Positions 43,917 to 57,164 are shown, counted from the stretch's first letter. The stretch: 64,000 bases of DNA from Protea cynaroides (GCA_028583415.1 CM053276.1:64751071-64815070), one strand, 5' to 3'. Program-made: numbers and translations. The notes: generated by a model from the letters alone, not told the origin.

Positions 43917-46156
43917 TCACACATGGCTCAATATAGATTTGAGTATTTTGTTATGTGTTCTCCCTGGAGGTCTCCTACTGATGGCAATGCCGAAGATGGG
44001 AGTACTTTCCATAGAAGGATTTTGTAATTTCTTTTTTTGAATTTTTAGTACAAATTTGTTTTCTAGCAAAACAAAAAAGTCTATCAACTTCTCTGAGCCC
44101 ATAAACTCGGTTGTGACATTCTTGATTTTCTTGGGCATGCTCTCACTACTTCTCAAAGCCTAGTCTCCAGCTCAGTTTTCTCCTTTTTAAGAGCTGAAAT
44201 TTCTTTTAAAGCTCTTCAGTCTTCTACTTCTCCTTATCAACTCTCAGCTCCTCTTCTTTACCTTTCTTTCTCTCATCTTCTACAATTCTCTTCTCCCTCT
44301 CTCTCAATTGCATTTTTGGTCAACCTCAAATTCCTTGATAGTAGAGTTACCTCTTGGGTTTGTAACAACTTCTGCTCAGTCATTTTAGAGAGACTCAAGC
44401 CTCCACACAACATTATGCACAGGTTTATCAGCTTAAGTCAGATCAATAAAGTCATTCAGATAAGAGACTTAAAAAAAAAAACAATTCAAAATTTAACAAA
44501 GTATTACTTACATTGCTGAAAGAAAGGTATATTGACTCGGTGAGTTGTCTTGGACTCATTGAGTTCCAGAATTATTGATCTTTGGGCAGGTAGGTCCCAC
44601 TAACGAGTTCTCAAGCAATTAAAGACTTGGCAATCCCGTAGTCTGAAGTCTTCACCATCCAAGTCAGGACGAATATCTCACCCTCTTCTATTCCCTCCAA
44701 GTTGATATGAGGGGAAATGAAAGGTGGTAGGAAGAGGAGAAGATTGAGAAAAACTCGATTGAGCCTCGATTTCTAGCTTACCTTCCTTTTTCTCTCTGGT
44801 AGGCTCAACATCCTTGACTCCCTTGTCTGTTATAGAAGACATTAGAACAAGCCCCTTGCGTTTAGGCATTTTTGAGGGCAGATATCGGCTGATCTAGCTA
44901 ACCGAGGGGAAGTCTTGATGACAATCCCCTTCTATGAGGTGCTTTAAGGAGACACCTTCTATTTCTTGGAGAACTCCATTTCAATCGCTCCCTTACCCTT
45001 CCTTTTAAGGGCTCCCATATCTATCTTTGGCTTTCCCACTACAAAACACAAGAGATATACAGGCTTCAAATTTTGAGTCGGCTATTAAAGCAAAGGAGTT
45101 CAAGAATTCTACTTAAGGCTTACCAAAGTCTCTCTCTACATTGTCGTGAACTCGTCCTCATCATCGGCAACACTGACTTTTGAAGATAACTTGAATCCAG
45201 CGTCTAAGCTCGTAGCAGCTCATGCAGAAGGATGACAAAATGTTTCTTCTATTGGGGGAAGACTTTCAGTTTGAACTTCAGGGAACTCGTAGTATACATC
45301 TTTCCCCCCAATAAGTCCATACGGCTTCAAAACACTATTGGCCATCAGTTTCTAATGGTTTAGGTTCTAACCTTTTGTAAGGTCTTTGCCAGAATTATAT
45401 GACTCTAGTCATATTTGGACAACTTGGGCTTCTAATTCAGCCTTTGGACTTCGGGAAACCTCTACAGATTACCAATTGGCATATTCATCTTGTCAACTCT
45501 ACCTACAAAGAAAATTTTTTTGTTCCAGTTATGAATGAAGGAACTCTTGGAACTTAGAAACTCAGGGGCCTTAAATCTTTTTTTGAAATAATACCAGCAG
45601 GTCTTAACTTTGCCCTCTGGTTTTTCGGCTACTTCCTTGTCGTTATTTAGAATGAACATATTTTTAAATAAATCGACAGATGCAGCCCTCTTGCACCTTT
45701 TGAAGAATATTTTAAAGGCCATAATTTGGCACCAAGAGTTCGGCAACAGTTAAGCAGGGGAAAGTTCATAGGCTTTCAAGATTCTAATGGCTTTAATGGG
45801 AAGTGGAAGTCTGAATCCAGAGAATAGCATTTCTTCATAGACACTTATCTCTATAAGGCTTAAGTTACAAGGAGCTTCATGTCTGCCTGGAAGTCGGCTG
45901 ACATATCTTTTGGGGATTTCGTATTTATCGTCCAATTGGTCTAGACCAGCTTTGGTTAAGTCTGATCGATTCGTAGCACAAGCTAACTCATGCTAGGAAG
46001 GACCAACAAAAATGGCAGGGGCTGGAGGATCTGAAGAGTTAACTACAACTACTTCGGCACTCGATAAATTTCTTGCCGTATAGTCTCACTAGAAACAACA
46101 ATGGTGAGACGGCCTAACTCTTTTTCAGGGTTCTTACGTATATCATTAGAAGACAT
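43917..46156 (-). pseudogene. Antisense ORF of Tat-lineage element (block A copy 2)
   Basis: Likely start codon at 46154-46156. Readable blocks are 45935-45750 (MDDKYEIPKRYVSRLPGRH, then ISVYEEMLFSGFRLPLPIKA), 45746-45462 (SWCQIM, WYYFKKRFK, KIFFVG) and 44156-43917. The first block is open further than in copy 1 and keeps FRLPLPIKAIRILKAYELS without the frameshift. The frame just before SWCQIM is still shifted. Same Transposase_28-like identification as at 18350-20596. Confidence 0.7.
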
Positions 46157-46820
46157 GATTAACAAGGAATGAGAGAAAATAAAAACTAACTATTTCCTTG
46201 GCAAAAGAAGTTGACGATTATTAAAGTTGTAGAGTGGCTTTCGTAACAAGTAAAGAAGTTGGGGCTTGAAGATGAAGGAAAATCCCCAAACCCTTGCTTT
46301 TATAGGTTTGCAAGGGTTACAACCCTTCGAATTTCAAATATTTTGAATCCGAGAGCAATCATGAAGAACTATTAAATCAAACTTTAGACAACTTCGAGGG
46401 GATGTCGATCATTGGCTGCGAGTACAATGCACCTCATGTTATCGGCAGCTTGCTCATTAAGTTAAAGCGAACTATGTCTGCTTGATTTCGACATTTCTGC
46501 ATCTTATTATTAGAAAAGGATGCAACTTTACATGTGTCCTCACCCCAATACTCAATAGATCAAACCAGCATTTAATTAAGGTCTAGACGTTCAACAAAAT
46601 TAGGGATTTGAGCCCAAAAATATTTTCGAAAAGGTAACCATCGTTTCAACGGATGAAGGTTGTTGTGTAATGTGGACTTTAAATCAAAGCTTAACTCTAA
46701 AGGAGCATTTAGTCAACTTGCGAGTGATTGTTGAAGTCAGCCAAGGAAGTATCAAATATTGAATTCGGTATTACAATTGCTTTCTCACATTTTTAAAAAT
46801 CTGAAAAAGCAAGGGGCAAC

Positions 46821-47435
46821 TGTTAATACTATATTCCACCAACCAATTGTGGAGTGACAGTGTCCAAGAATTTGAGGACATCAACAACGCAGCACGTGTC
46901 TTACACATGGTAGAGTGCAATCGAATTAGGAAGTTTCCCACTTTGGAGGGATACGTTCCTCAATCGGTGCCTATAGGCCTTGTTTAATGGACCTGTACGT
47001 TGGCAACTACTTTCATGATGATCGTAAAATCATCATCCAACGGTGTACAGTTGAAGGCACAATTATCAACCGTTCTACAACTAAAAAGGGTAATTCGGAC
47101 CACGCCAGACGGTTAGACACTCCTATATATACTCACAGAAACAAAGGTACAAGGACGGATAATTTTTCCACTGACTCAAACCTTACCCCACTCTCAAAGA
47201 AGCATTTCCCCTTCATTTTGTTTCATACTGCTTGCTCTGTAAATTAACTTAATCATCAGAGTGGCCACCGGATTACCCAATCCATTCCTCGGTGAAATTC
47301 CATTTGTCTTTAAATTCTTACCTTGAACTCGACTAAACCGTGTGAAGTTGGTTTGTACATGACCAACTCGGATACAACGTGATCAATTTGACCAGAAGGT
47401 CCACAATACGGCTAGACCAGTTTTCAACGGCAACA
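46821..47435 (+). repeat. Tat-lineage 3' LTR (block A copy 2)
   Basis: TGTTAATACTATATTCCACC start after 'gcaaggggcaac'; ends 'cggcaaca'. 615 bp, matching 21297-21910. Confidence 0.75.
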
Positions 47436-49135
47436 ACTGGAACTAAGCTTTCAGAAAGAAATTAATGAAAAATATAATTTTAGACATTAAAAGGAAAGTT
47501 AAATAATACAAGAAGGATCATACAATTGAATTAGCCCATCAAGAACCCAATTTGATAAGTGATTAGTACAGATTCCAACTTTTTTCTAGGGGAAAGGCAA
47601 GAATGATACGGAAAAAAAAAAAAAAAAAGGAATTTACAACCTAAGATAAAAGTATCCTCTTCAGTCTTTCTCTATCAAATTTAAAAGACATGGAGGAGTG
47701 TTTTCTATACAAAAAATTTGTTATTATGCATGTTAACAATACAATTTGGTTTTACCGAACGGTATGGCACGTGGAAAACTCGTAAATGTTAGAATTACAT
47801 TCACATTTATCCACTGATTTACATCCTTTTTTGCCCAAAAGGCTAGAGAAATTTCCATGTTTAATTGTTGTTTCCTTTTTTGCCATTCCATCTATGTAGC
47901 TGGAAAAGCATAATCTTATGAGCACCCTAGGTCATTACAAAGTGTAAACTTTAATAATTGGTAGATCTTAAATATGAGCACCTTAGGTCACTACAGTGTC
48001 AGTTTTATTAGAAGATGGCAATTTGCATAGTAGACATAGATATGTTTTATGTATTGAATTGCTTGAATGACACACGTATAGGTATCTCTAGATTATGACA
48101 CCTTTTAACTATTCTTATCTTCTTATTTCTTAAGGGTTTTAGGTCAAAGGTAAAATAAGCTTTTTACAATCTTTTTGAAAATAATTATCTATTATGTCAT
48201 TTTCAAAATCTGTTATTATCTAACACGTTTTTCAATTCAACATGAGAAATGACAATTATTACATTCATTAAAAAATCATTGTATCATACTGAAATAAATG
48301 AAAATTTCTAAATTACTTGACCCGTCAATAAGAAAGTCCTTTTACGTATAATAATAGAGTAATGGGTTAATTGATAATCATGTTTGGCTTTGCCACGTGC
48401 TAACCTAAAATTTCCAAAATTTTCCATAACTGTAATGGAATTACATTAATTGCTAAAAAAGAGTACAACAAACTTGGTGATACACGACTAAAATGGGGCA
48501 CTAAATTACAAGTGCGGCATATTAATACTCCCACTTCGTTTTCAATTATCAAAATGGAAAAATCATTTGTACATGTAGTAGAAATAACTGCCATACAAAA
48601 AGGCTCTGATGGATATAAAGGGAAAGTCTGTGCCACGAGAGACAAGACTCTTAGCATACATATGTCTTGGGTTGCTAGAACTAATCACGTGTCACATGTT
48701 TAGAGAATAAAAGTAAGCAATGGGGAATTTTTTTTTTTTTCTTTTTTTTTTGTTGAAAAGAAATTCATTAACCAATGAACTACAAAAGTAAAATAGCTTC
48801 AGCAACTCAAGAGGGGAAAACATTCAATCAAACTCAATATCGTTCCTTTATGTCTGGTTGCAAGGGAAATTGAAGGGAAGGGACGAGAAATTTTTTAATT
48901 TAAAAAAAAAACTTTTATAGTGGTAACACAAAATGATTGCATAAATTACTTAATTTTCATAACATATTTAATAATGATACTAATAAGATATAAATTTTAT
49001 TTTAATTTTTAAATGCAAGGGATTTAAATGCAAAATGAAGTGTAAGTTAATAACTAAATATGAAAGGATTTGGAATTAGTTAGAGAGCAATGTGATAGCA
49101 TGTGTTGTAATAATTACAAAAATTTCTTTTTTAAA
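47436..49135. other. AT-rich spacer of block A copy 2
   Basis: Counterpart of 21911-23595. No gene recognised; the overlapping opposite-strand frames at 48400-48657 and 48512-48703 are conserved only because the whole block is duplicated. Confidence 0.55.
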
Positions 49136-49144
49136 TTACTAGTT

Positions 49145-50694
49145 GCGTAGTTTGATTCTTTTTTTTTTTTTTCTCTTTTTGGGAAAATTACTAGTACCAC
49201 TTTTGGACTTAGGTCTAAATACACCAAGTACCCTAAAGTTCTCAATAATTATATGTACTATCCTTAAATGCCAAACATTGTTACATAGAAGCCTATTCCG
49301 TTAGGTTTTTTTCTGTTAGATGCTGATGTCAGCACGAAATGTATTTTTGAAGGTAAAAAATACCCTATGGGTATTGTGAAAAGACCATACTAGCATTTTG
49401 TGAAGTGAAAAGACATTTCGACCCTTTCACTTACTTTCCCTTTTTCCTATACTTTCTTCTCCATTTTTCCTAGCTTTCTTTGAAATCGCAAACTCATAGA
49501 GAACCAGCGGTGACTGTCCCTCCAACTCCAATTCCCTTCTCCTCCACTTGCATTATTTGGAGGAACCAAACCTCTTTGGGGCAGAATTCACCCCAGGATT
49601 CAAGGAAGGAATTGGAGGTCAAAAGTTTGTTCCAATACTTGTAGAAGCAGCGGCATTGGAAGACGGGGGAGATTGAGAAGTGAGAGAGGATTCTCTCTGT
49701 TAATTCTTCATTTTACAATTAAAAATGAAGCACCGGCCAAGTATTAAATATACATGAGACAAATTCGAACAACATGCAATATAAATGTGTAACCCCGAGT
49801 TCAATAAAACAAAGACATGAAATTGAAGGGTACTATTGTATCATCAATAAAAAAAATTCCAACGGAAAACAGTTCTTGAGGGATTTCTCACATCAAACAA
49901 CTAAATACAATAATATGCAAATCTTGAACTTAAAGCCCATTATCATTGAAATCTTTGTTCACCCTGCCAACCCTCTTGATTGAGTGTCAGCACTTTAATG
50001 GTTGAACAATTTAAACATAACCTAATAGAATCCCAGATTCAAAATCCCTCGTCTTTCATTAGCTCTTTGCAAAATTTGTAGACTTTATTAACAAGATGCT
50101 ACCATCTACAATTACCATTGGAGCCACTATAACTAACCAAAGCGTCCATCGCAATGCTATCCATTGTTGCCCTAATTATAACAATCGCAACCCTTTTTTT
50201 CTATCCTACTGTCAGAACCACAATTCTCCTGCAGAGGCACACTGTCGTCACAAGTGAAACGCTTCAAGGGAAGCAATGCCTCTAGAACCCTAACTCTCAA
50301 ACTCAAACTAAAACTGAAACCTTTCATCTCATCATCGATGCTGGTTCCAGTGAGGGAGGAGAGAGAGAGAGGATGCTGGTTCCAGTGTTTTTATTTTTAG
50401 AAGATAGGAAAAGTCAGTTCAACATATTTTGCTTGTAAATTGGCTTTAAATTTTTTTTACTTAACATTAAAATATGGGATGCAATTATAATTGTTGTGAA
50501 CTTTAGGGTAGTAGGTGTATTTGGAGCCAACTCCAAGGGTGGTACGAGTAATTTTTTTTTCTTTTTTTCTTTTTTTCTTTTTTTTTTTTTTGATAAAAAA
50601 TAAGGGTAGTCTTACTGTTTTAGTATTCCGAGAGACCGGTTGTCCATCTTGTTGATTTAATGGTTAAACTCTAAGATGACAAGTTTAGACGGAT

Positions 50695-50734
<40 letters not shown>

Positions 50735-52006
50735 CAAAATTAAATTTAGGAAGTCGGACCCAAAAAGGGGGAGATTTTGGTGGAGAGACTGAAACCGATG
50801 CCCCAGCCTGTGATATGCAATCTAACTAAGTGGATTCTTTTTACCCAAAAAAATAAACAAAAACACTAAATGGACTCCTAAATCTAATCAAATTCGAGCT
50901 CTTAATCAAGGTTACTTAGATTAAATGGATTCTTACTTTATTTATTTTTTTACCAATTTATCCCGAGATAGACTTATTCTCCACTCCTGTAACTCTCCAT
51001 TAATTCACATTCCACCCTAAAATCCTGCGGACTCCTCTCCAAGTAAAGCAGCAAAAGAAGAAGGTCTTTTCTCTCCCCAAGTAATATCAGGTATTTAATT
51101 AGCTCTTCTTCAATGGCTTTGGTGCTGTCTTTTTCTTTTTCATGTGCTCTTCTTTATTGTTGATTGGATTTTAATGATCAACCTTACGAAGATCCCATTG
51201 GATTTCGGAAGCTCGTAGCATTGGTCCTGATAAACCCCAATTTATTACTTCTTCTCCACCAATAATGCCCAGATAGAATTAACTGGTTTACTTCAATCTT
51301 AAAAAATTTTGATGCTTAGCTTACATCATCATCTAACAGATTTCATCTAATGGATTCAGTCTGTTTGTTACATGTTTTTTCATATATTTGAATATTTCTC
51401 TATTTTCAGTTTGCCCATTTCATCTTGTAAAAAAATATTTATTTTTCTCTACATTTTAATAATTTTTGTACTGTGATTGATCAACTCTATTTAACAACCA
51501 GCCTTACAAATATTCAAATTGGTCAACTCTATTTTGTTTGAAATTTGGGAAGTAAAGCAAAGACACTGGGCCGGTTTACCAATTTAAAAAAATTTCAGTT
51601 TTATCCAATTTATCATGTGCCATATATTTTTCTTACCTCTAGACATGCTACAGTACAAAACTTCTCCTCGCATGTATAATGAATATGCATTTAAAATACA
51701 CCTGTATCATCAACCAGCCTTAAAATTATCCAGATTATAATTCTTGTAAGCTAAATTCGAGGGGGATCATTCTCCAACTTTGTTGCCCTACACCAGCAGG
51801 CAGGAAGCGGATATTTTTATTTCTCCAAGATGGATAATTATTTTATCCCACTTGTGTCTTGACATGTCTTGACAGAGACATCCCTACCATAGACTTCTTT
51901 TTTCTTATTCAATTGATATTTTGCTATCTAACACCCACGCAGAAACTACCAACGAAAATATATATCCACAATTGCAATAAGATCTCAAAAGTCCACATTC
52001 ATCCAA
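49145..52006 (+). repeat. Block C, second copy (flotillin upstream region)
   Basis: Counterpart of 35246-38029, including the element with long inverted ends at about 49184-50553. A segment at about 51168-51266 is absent from the first copy. It continues without a break into the flotillin promoter. Confidence 0.93.
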
Positions 52007-52057
52007 CATAAAAAAAAAAAGAATTTAAAAGGTCCACGCGCTATTATGCATCACTCA

Positions 52058-52067
52058 CTATAAATTA
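52058..52067 (+). promoter_or_regulatory. Probable TATA box of flotillin-like gene
   Basis: ctataaatta lies about 145 bases before the start codon. Transcription would begin near 52090. A CT-rich stretch (52171-52182) lies in the inferred 5' leader, as is common in plant leaders. Confidence 0.6.
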
Positions 52068-52202
52068 TGGAAGGCTTTAGCGGTTTAGCAACCCATTAGC
52101 CGTTCGCTGTTGCGTTTCTGTCTCTTTGCAAATTAACCGTGAAATAACACTTGTACACACAATCTCACAATCTCTCTCTCTCTAGAATATAAACTAGAAA
52201 CA

Positions 52203-53764
52203 ATGTACAGAGTAGCAAGTGCCTCGGAGTATCTAGTGATCACCGGCGTCGGAATTCCAGACATAAAGCTCGCAAAGAAGGCATGGGTCTTACCAGGTCA
52301 GTCCTATACCAAATTCGACCTCTCCCCTGTCAACTACACCTTCGAAGTCCAAGCCATGAGCAGAGAAGCTCCCTTTCATCCTCCCTGCAGTCTTCACCAT
52401 TGACCCTCGCGTGGATGACGAATTCAGCCTCCTCAAGTACGCCAAGCTCATTTCACCCCATGACAAGCTCTCCAACCACGTCAAGGAGCTGGTCCAGGGC
52501 ATTATCGAGGGAGAGACTCGAGTTCTTGCTGCCTCTATGACCATGGAAGAGGTTTTCAAAGGTACCAAAGAGTTCAAACAAGAAGTCTTTGAGAAAGTCC
52601 AGCTCGAATTGAACCAATTTGGGCTCTTGATTTACAATGCTAATGTTAAGCAACTGGTCGACGTGCCGGGTCACGAGTACTTCTCGTATCTTGGCCAGAA
52701 GACCCAGATGGAAGCTGCAAATCAGGCTAAAGTTGATGTTTCAGAGGCCAAGATGAAGGGAGAGGTAGGTGCAAAACTCCGTGAAGGGAAGACTTTACAG
52801 AACGCGGCCAAGATTGATGCAGAGACGAAGATCATATCGACACAGAGAGAAGGAGATGGGAAGAAGGAAGAGATTAAGGTGAGAACGGAGGTCAAGATTT
52901 TTGAGAATCTGAAAGAGGCCGAGGTGGCCGAAGCCAACGCTGAGTTGGCTACCAAGAAAGTTGGGTGGACTCAGCAATCGAAGATAGCAGAGGTGGAGGC
53001 AACCAAGGCGGTGGCCATTCGTGAAGCAAAGTTCCAGAGGGAGGTCGAGGAGATGAACGCGTTGACTCGCACGGAGAAGCTCAAGGCCGAGTTTCTGAGC
53101 AAGGCCAGCGTTGAGTATGAAACAAAGGTATGCAGTCTTCTTTGTGTTATAGTAAAATTTTATACAAAAACGTGGGTGTTTGGGAAGTTACAATAATTGG
53201 GTACATATGTAATTTGAATCAATATTTAAATGACTCAAGGTGCAAGAGGCGAATTGGAAGCTCTATAAGATACAGAAAGAGGCGGAAGGAGTTTTGTATG
53301 AGAAGGAGAAGGAAGCAGGGGCACAGAAAGCAATAGCAGAAGCAAGCTCTTATGCCCGTCAACAACTTGCAGACTCAGAACTATACGCTAAGAAAAAGGA
53401 GGCTGAAGGGCTTGTGGCTCTTGCACAGGCACAAGGGATCTATCTCAGCACCCTCCTGGGAGCCTTGGGAGGTAACTACGGTGCATTAAGAGACTACTTG
53501 ATGATCAATGGTGAAATGTTTCAGGAGATGGCGAAGATTAATGCAGAGGCCATGAAAGGTTTACAACCCAAAATCAGCATTTGGACGGGTGGGAACAACA
53601 ACAGTGAGATGGGTGATGGTGCAGCTGGGAGCAGTGGCACAGCCATGAAAGAGGTGGCCGGGATTTACCAAATGTTGCCCCCCTTGTTTAAAACAGTTCA
53701 CGAGCAAACTGGGATGCAACCACCGGCATGGATGGGCTCAATACTAGACTCAACTACCAATTAA
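52203..53764 (+). pseudogene. FLOT: Flotillin-like gene with one frameshift
   Basis: Plant flotillin-like proteins are SPFH/band-7 scaffold proteins of plasma-membrane microdomains, linked to endocytosis and symbiotic infection. The start at 52203 gives MYRVASASEYLVITG, the usual N-terminus. After QAMS (codon 53) one extra base at about 52362, or two missing bases, shifts the frame; the correct frame resumes at once (KLPFILPAVFTIDPRVDD). The rest is intact: NHVKELVQGIIEGETR, MTMEEVFKGTKEF, VDVPGHEYFSYLGQKTQMEA, an Ala/Glu-rich coiled coil, then NALTRTEKLKAEFLSKASVE. One 112-bp intron (53128-53239, GT...AG) splits TK from VQEANW. Exon 2 ends LQPKISIW ... MQPPAWMGSILDSTTN with TAA at 53762-53764. 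About 480 residues, the normal length. As written the product would stop near residue 66. A sequencing error would restore a normal gene. Confidence 0.93.
53128..53239 (+). other. Flotillin intron
   Basis: Begins GTATGC after ACAAAG and ends CTCAAG before GTGCAAGAG. 112 bp, AT-rich, joining lysine and valine codons without splitting a codon. Plant flotillin genes have an intron at this place as far as I recall. Confidence 0.88.
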
Positions 53765-54466
53765 GAGTCTATTAATCAAGCCAGTGAGAAAATAACTCGT
53801 CTCTTTGGCAAGTAATAATTGTTCAAGTTGCATTTATTTTTCTTTTGAAGATTCTCAATTTAAAAGGGTTTCCAATTGTAAATGCTTAAGTCAATAATAC
53901 ATTTATACTATAACTACAGAGTTGTCATCTATAGCTACGACTAGATGCCCACCTAAAAGATCAGCCACCAAGAAAAAAATTCCGTCTGGTGAGACTGTCA
54001 ATCTAAAGTTATTTATAGGAATGGCAACTAATCAATTACATGCATAGGTTTGGTTTGATCTATCAAAACAATCAAACCGGCTCAATGTAGCTGGATCTCT
54101 GTTAGTTAAAACTCGTTTTAAACGCGTACCGTATAGTCGTATCATACTCAACCGTTTAGTACGTGTATTACTGTATTGATCTAAAAAATACTTTAAAATA
54201 CTCCATACTCCGAGCCTTGCAGTTTAAAAAGCGTTTAATACGCATGCTGTACTGTATCCGTATTTTAACATGCATCTTCAATGAATAATGAGTCTATTAA
54301 TCCCATGTCATTTAATATTCTTATTGCCTTCTATATGTAACCGATGTGGGATTAAAGGCTGTCATTTCCTCATAATTGCTTCTAAACACATTACTTTATT
54401 ACTCATTAGGGTGGGTTGTGGGCTATGGGTCATAACAAATGTATATGGTAGGCCACCATACATTGT

Positions 54467-54503
<37 letters not shown>

Positions 54504-54982
54504 GCATTCATGTTTGGAGTTTTGGATAAACATAAAACATCATTTAACTGCTTGAATGAACATGATAATTCTTATCGTTTTATGGCTAAACACATCATAA
54601 ATGTTATCTGTTCCTATTGATTTAGGTAAAATTCTTCAATTTATGGGAGTATATTGCCCTTTTTTCACCTTACTATATTACATCTAATCCGTTTAAAACC
54701 CGTACCATCCGTTTTAGTTTTTATGCCATTCCCAAAATGTTTGACCCTTTTTTTACCGTACCGTTCTTGTTTTGTTCAGTTTAAAACCCGTTCTGTCTTC
54801 TTTTTTTTTTTTTTTTTTTGTCATTCCTGTTTTAACTAACTATGAGCTGGATTATCTTCAATATCAATCTTCCACACTTAAATATTGCCTTGAGCAATTA
54901 TCTCTCTAATGAAATAATACCGAACATTAATATGCTTTGTCATCTCATAATACATCTAATCTGTAGTTCAGTTAATAGCACT
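53765..54982. other. Flotillin 3' flank and AT-rich spacer
   Basis: AATAAT-type polyadenylation candidates occur at about 53895. A (CT)n microsatellite lies at 54466-54503. Segments near 54098 and 54832 (ttagttaaaac / gttttaacta), with gtaccgta-type words inside, hint at a decayed inverted-repeat element. No gene is seen. Confidence 0.5.
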
Positions 54983-56345
54983 CTAACTATCACAATAGAC
55001 AATAATTACTCCATGATCTACAATGAACAAATCAAATAAATCTATAAGCCAAATGGCTTCCTTCACTGCCTTAGTCACTACCATATACTCTGCCTCTGTA
55101 GTAAATAATGCAACTGGAGTCTGTAAAATAGCCTTCCAACTAATCGTACATCCACCAATGGTAAATACATGCCTTGTAAGTGATCTTCTCCTATCAAGCT
55201 CACCTGCACAATCTGAATAAAAAAATCCAGTCAAAACATCATTGTTTCTCAAAATTCTAATTAAACATTAGAAGTCCCCTTCAAATATCTAAATATCCAT
55301 TTCACAGCGTGCTAATGAGTTTTACCAGGACATGACAAATATTTGCTCACTATACTCATTGCTTGTGAAATGTCAGGACGGGTACAAACCATAGCATAAC
55401 ATAATGGAGCCAACTTCACTAAAATATAGAGCACATGACATAAACTTCACCTCTTTATCTGTCTGGAGTGATAGAGCAATTAAAATTCTAAAATGAGATG
55501 AAAGAGGAGTACCTACAGTTTGGCATCTGTCATGCCAAAGCGCTTTAATAGTTTCACAATGTATTTCTGCTGAGATAGTCACAGCTTCCCTATTTTTATG
55601 TCCTTAATCTTCATACCAAGAATTTTGCTTGCTGCCCCTTAATCTTTTGTTTCAAATTTAAGCTTAACTATGCCTTCAACCTATTAATCCCATTCATGTC
55701 TTTGACTGTAATCAACATATCATCAATATAAAGTAGCAAATAAATGAATAAGCCATCACATAATTTTTTAAAATATATGCAATAGTCATATTGGCACCTA
55801 TAATAAGCAAGACTTGTCATAACTGAATCAAACCTCCTATACCATTGTCCAGGAGACTGCTTCAAATCATATAGGGACTTCTTGAATAGGCAAACATGTT
55901 CCTCTTTTTCTCAATGACAAAACCCTAGGTTGATGCATATAAATCTGTTTATCTAGTTCAAACATTCAAGAATGTTGTCTAAAAATCAAATTGTTCCAAT
56001 ATCATGCGTAGCAACTAAAACAAGTAAGACACAAATAAAGCTATGCAGGAGAGAAAATATTATGAAAATCAACTTCGACCACTTGGTTATAGCTCTTTGC
56101 AACCAAACACACCTTGCACCTAGCATCTTCCCCTTCTAGTGTGCTTTCCTTATTTTTTTAAGACCTATTTACACCCAATTCTCTTCCCTCTTGGTGGCTT
56201 GACAAGCTGTCAAGTTTGATTTTATGTAGAGATTCAACCTCCTCATTCATGGCAATTAACCACTAAGTGGAACCAATTGAAGAAATTGCTTCTGAATATG
56301 TCATAGGCTCATCACTTTTGAATGATTCTACAACAAACAATCCAT
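54983..56345 (-). pseudogene. Ty1/copia pol fragment (RT and RNase H)
   Basis: From 56345 downward: a YSEAISS ... WLIAMNEEVESLHK start of RT; then QSPGQWYRRFDSVM and YLLLYIDDM (catalytic YVDD variant) at 55865-55668; then RNase H with GFFYSDCAGELDRRRS, ISWKAILQTPVALFTTEAEY at 55252-54983. Many stops and frameshifts; no LTR is seen on either side. It is truncated at 56345-56360, where a Tat-lineage LTR begins. Non-functional. Confidence 0.9.
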
Positions 56346-56360
56346 AAGAAACAATGTCAA

Positions 56361-57164
56361 TGATATAGGGGATAACAACCCCCAATGGAATTTCGACACG
56401 TGTATGGCGTTTGATAGATCTTCAAGGGTCAAATCTAAACCAATGTCAAACCTGAAAGAGTTGGAGACGAAATTGTCTAACTAGGAGCCTTAGCCAATAG
56501 GCCGAATCTAGCCTAAGAGGGTAAAGAGCCTCAGAGCCTCAGAGTCCTGCAGCCTGAAACAGTTAGAGCCTCGGATCCTCGGAGGGTCAGAGGCCTCGAA
56601 GGAATAGGGTCTCGAAGGATGAAACCTCGCAATAAGTAGAGCATCATGGGTGAGCCAACACAACTCGCACGAACTGTATATGCGTGCGTGATAGAGGGCC
56701 CCACCCGAGAGATCCTCCTTTCAGACAACAAGATTCTCCATGTGTTGACCATGGAGCAATCAACAGAATTTGACAGCGGAGTCAACCCCGAATGATCCAG
56801 CAAGAATCCTCCTAATTTCCACATCAGCGTACGTGGTTCACGCTGGCAAGAGGACATCTAGCCGTGCCAGGAGAGATGCCAAATCTTCCAAACCTGGACC
56901 ATCTCCAACCTATATATTTTAAAGACGGACGTAGGTAATCACACTCTGAATCTCAATCTCTGAACTCAGATAGAGAAAACTACCAGAATCTCCTTTGATA
57001 AAAGGGATAGCCTTTCACTTCTATCCCACACTGCTTGTCTGTCTAACTTACTTATCAGAGTGGTTAGAGGGTGTCACAACCCGACCATCATTGCAGTGTT
57101 TTTACCTCCAGTGCAGGAAAAATGATCGAGCTAAGGACCAATGAAGTTCGGTGCGATAATAGTT
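56361..57164 (+). repeat. Probable 5' LTR of Tat-lineage element
   Basis: Starts near 'tgataggggataacaaccccc'-like sequence (56361) and ends just before the primer-site region. A 'cttatcagagtggttagagg' stretch is typical of Tat LTR R-U5 boundaries. Limits are approximate because no partner LTR is in the window. It contains several 'agcctcagag/ggatcctcgg' short repeats at 56525-56600. Confidence 0.55.

Larger units (their letters stand above)
38530..49135 (+). repeat. Block A, second copy
   Basis: Counterpart of 13051-23595, in the same order: gypsy pol remnant, 3' LTR, LTR remnant, antisense ORF, Tat LTR, spacer. It joins block C directly at about 49140, whereas the first copy is followed by 11.6 kb of other sequence. 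Confidence 0.93.

Noticed and set aside
13051..49135. Real tandem segmental duplication with biological meaning
   Set aside because: Not excluded, but the break at a 500-N gap and the exact contig-end overlap make unmerged haplotypes the simpler explanation.
52290..52977. Minus-strand frames within the flotillin gene
   Set aside because: Antisense shadows of a well-supported coding sequence.
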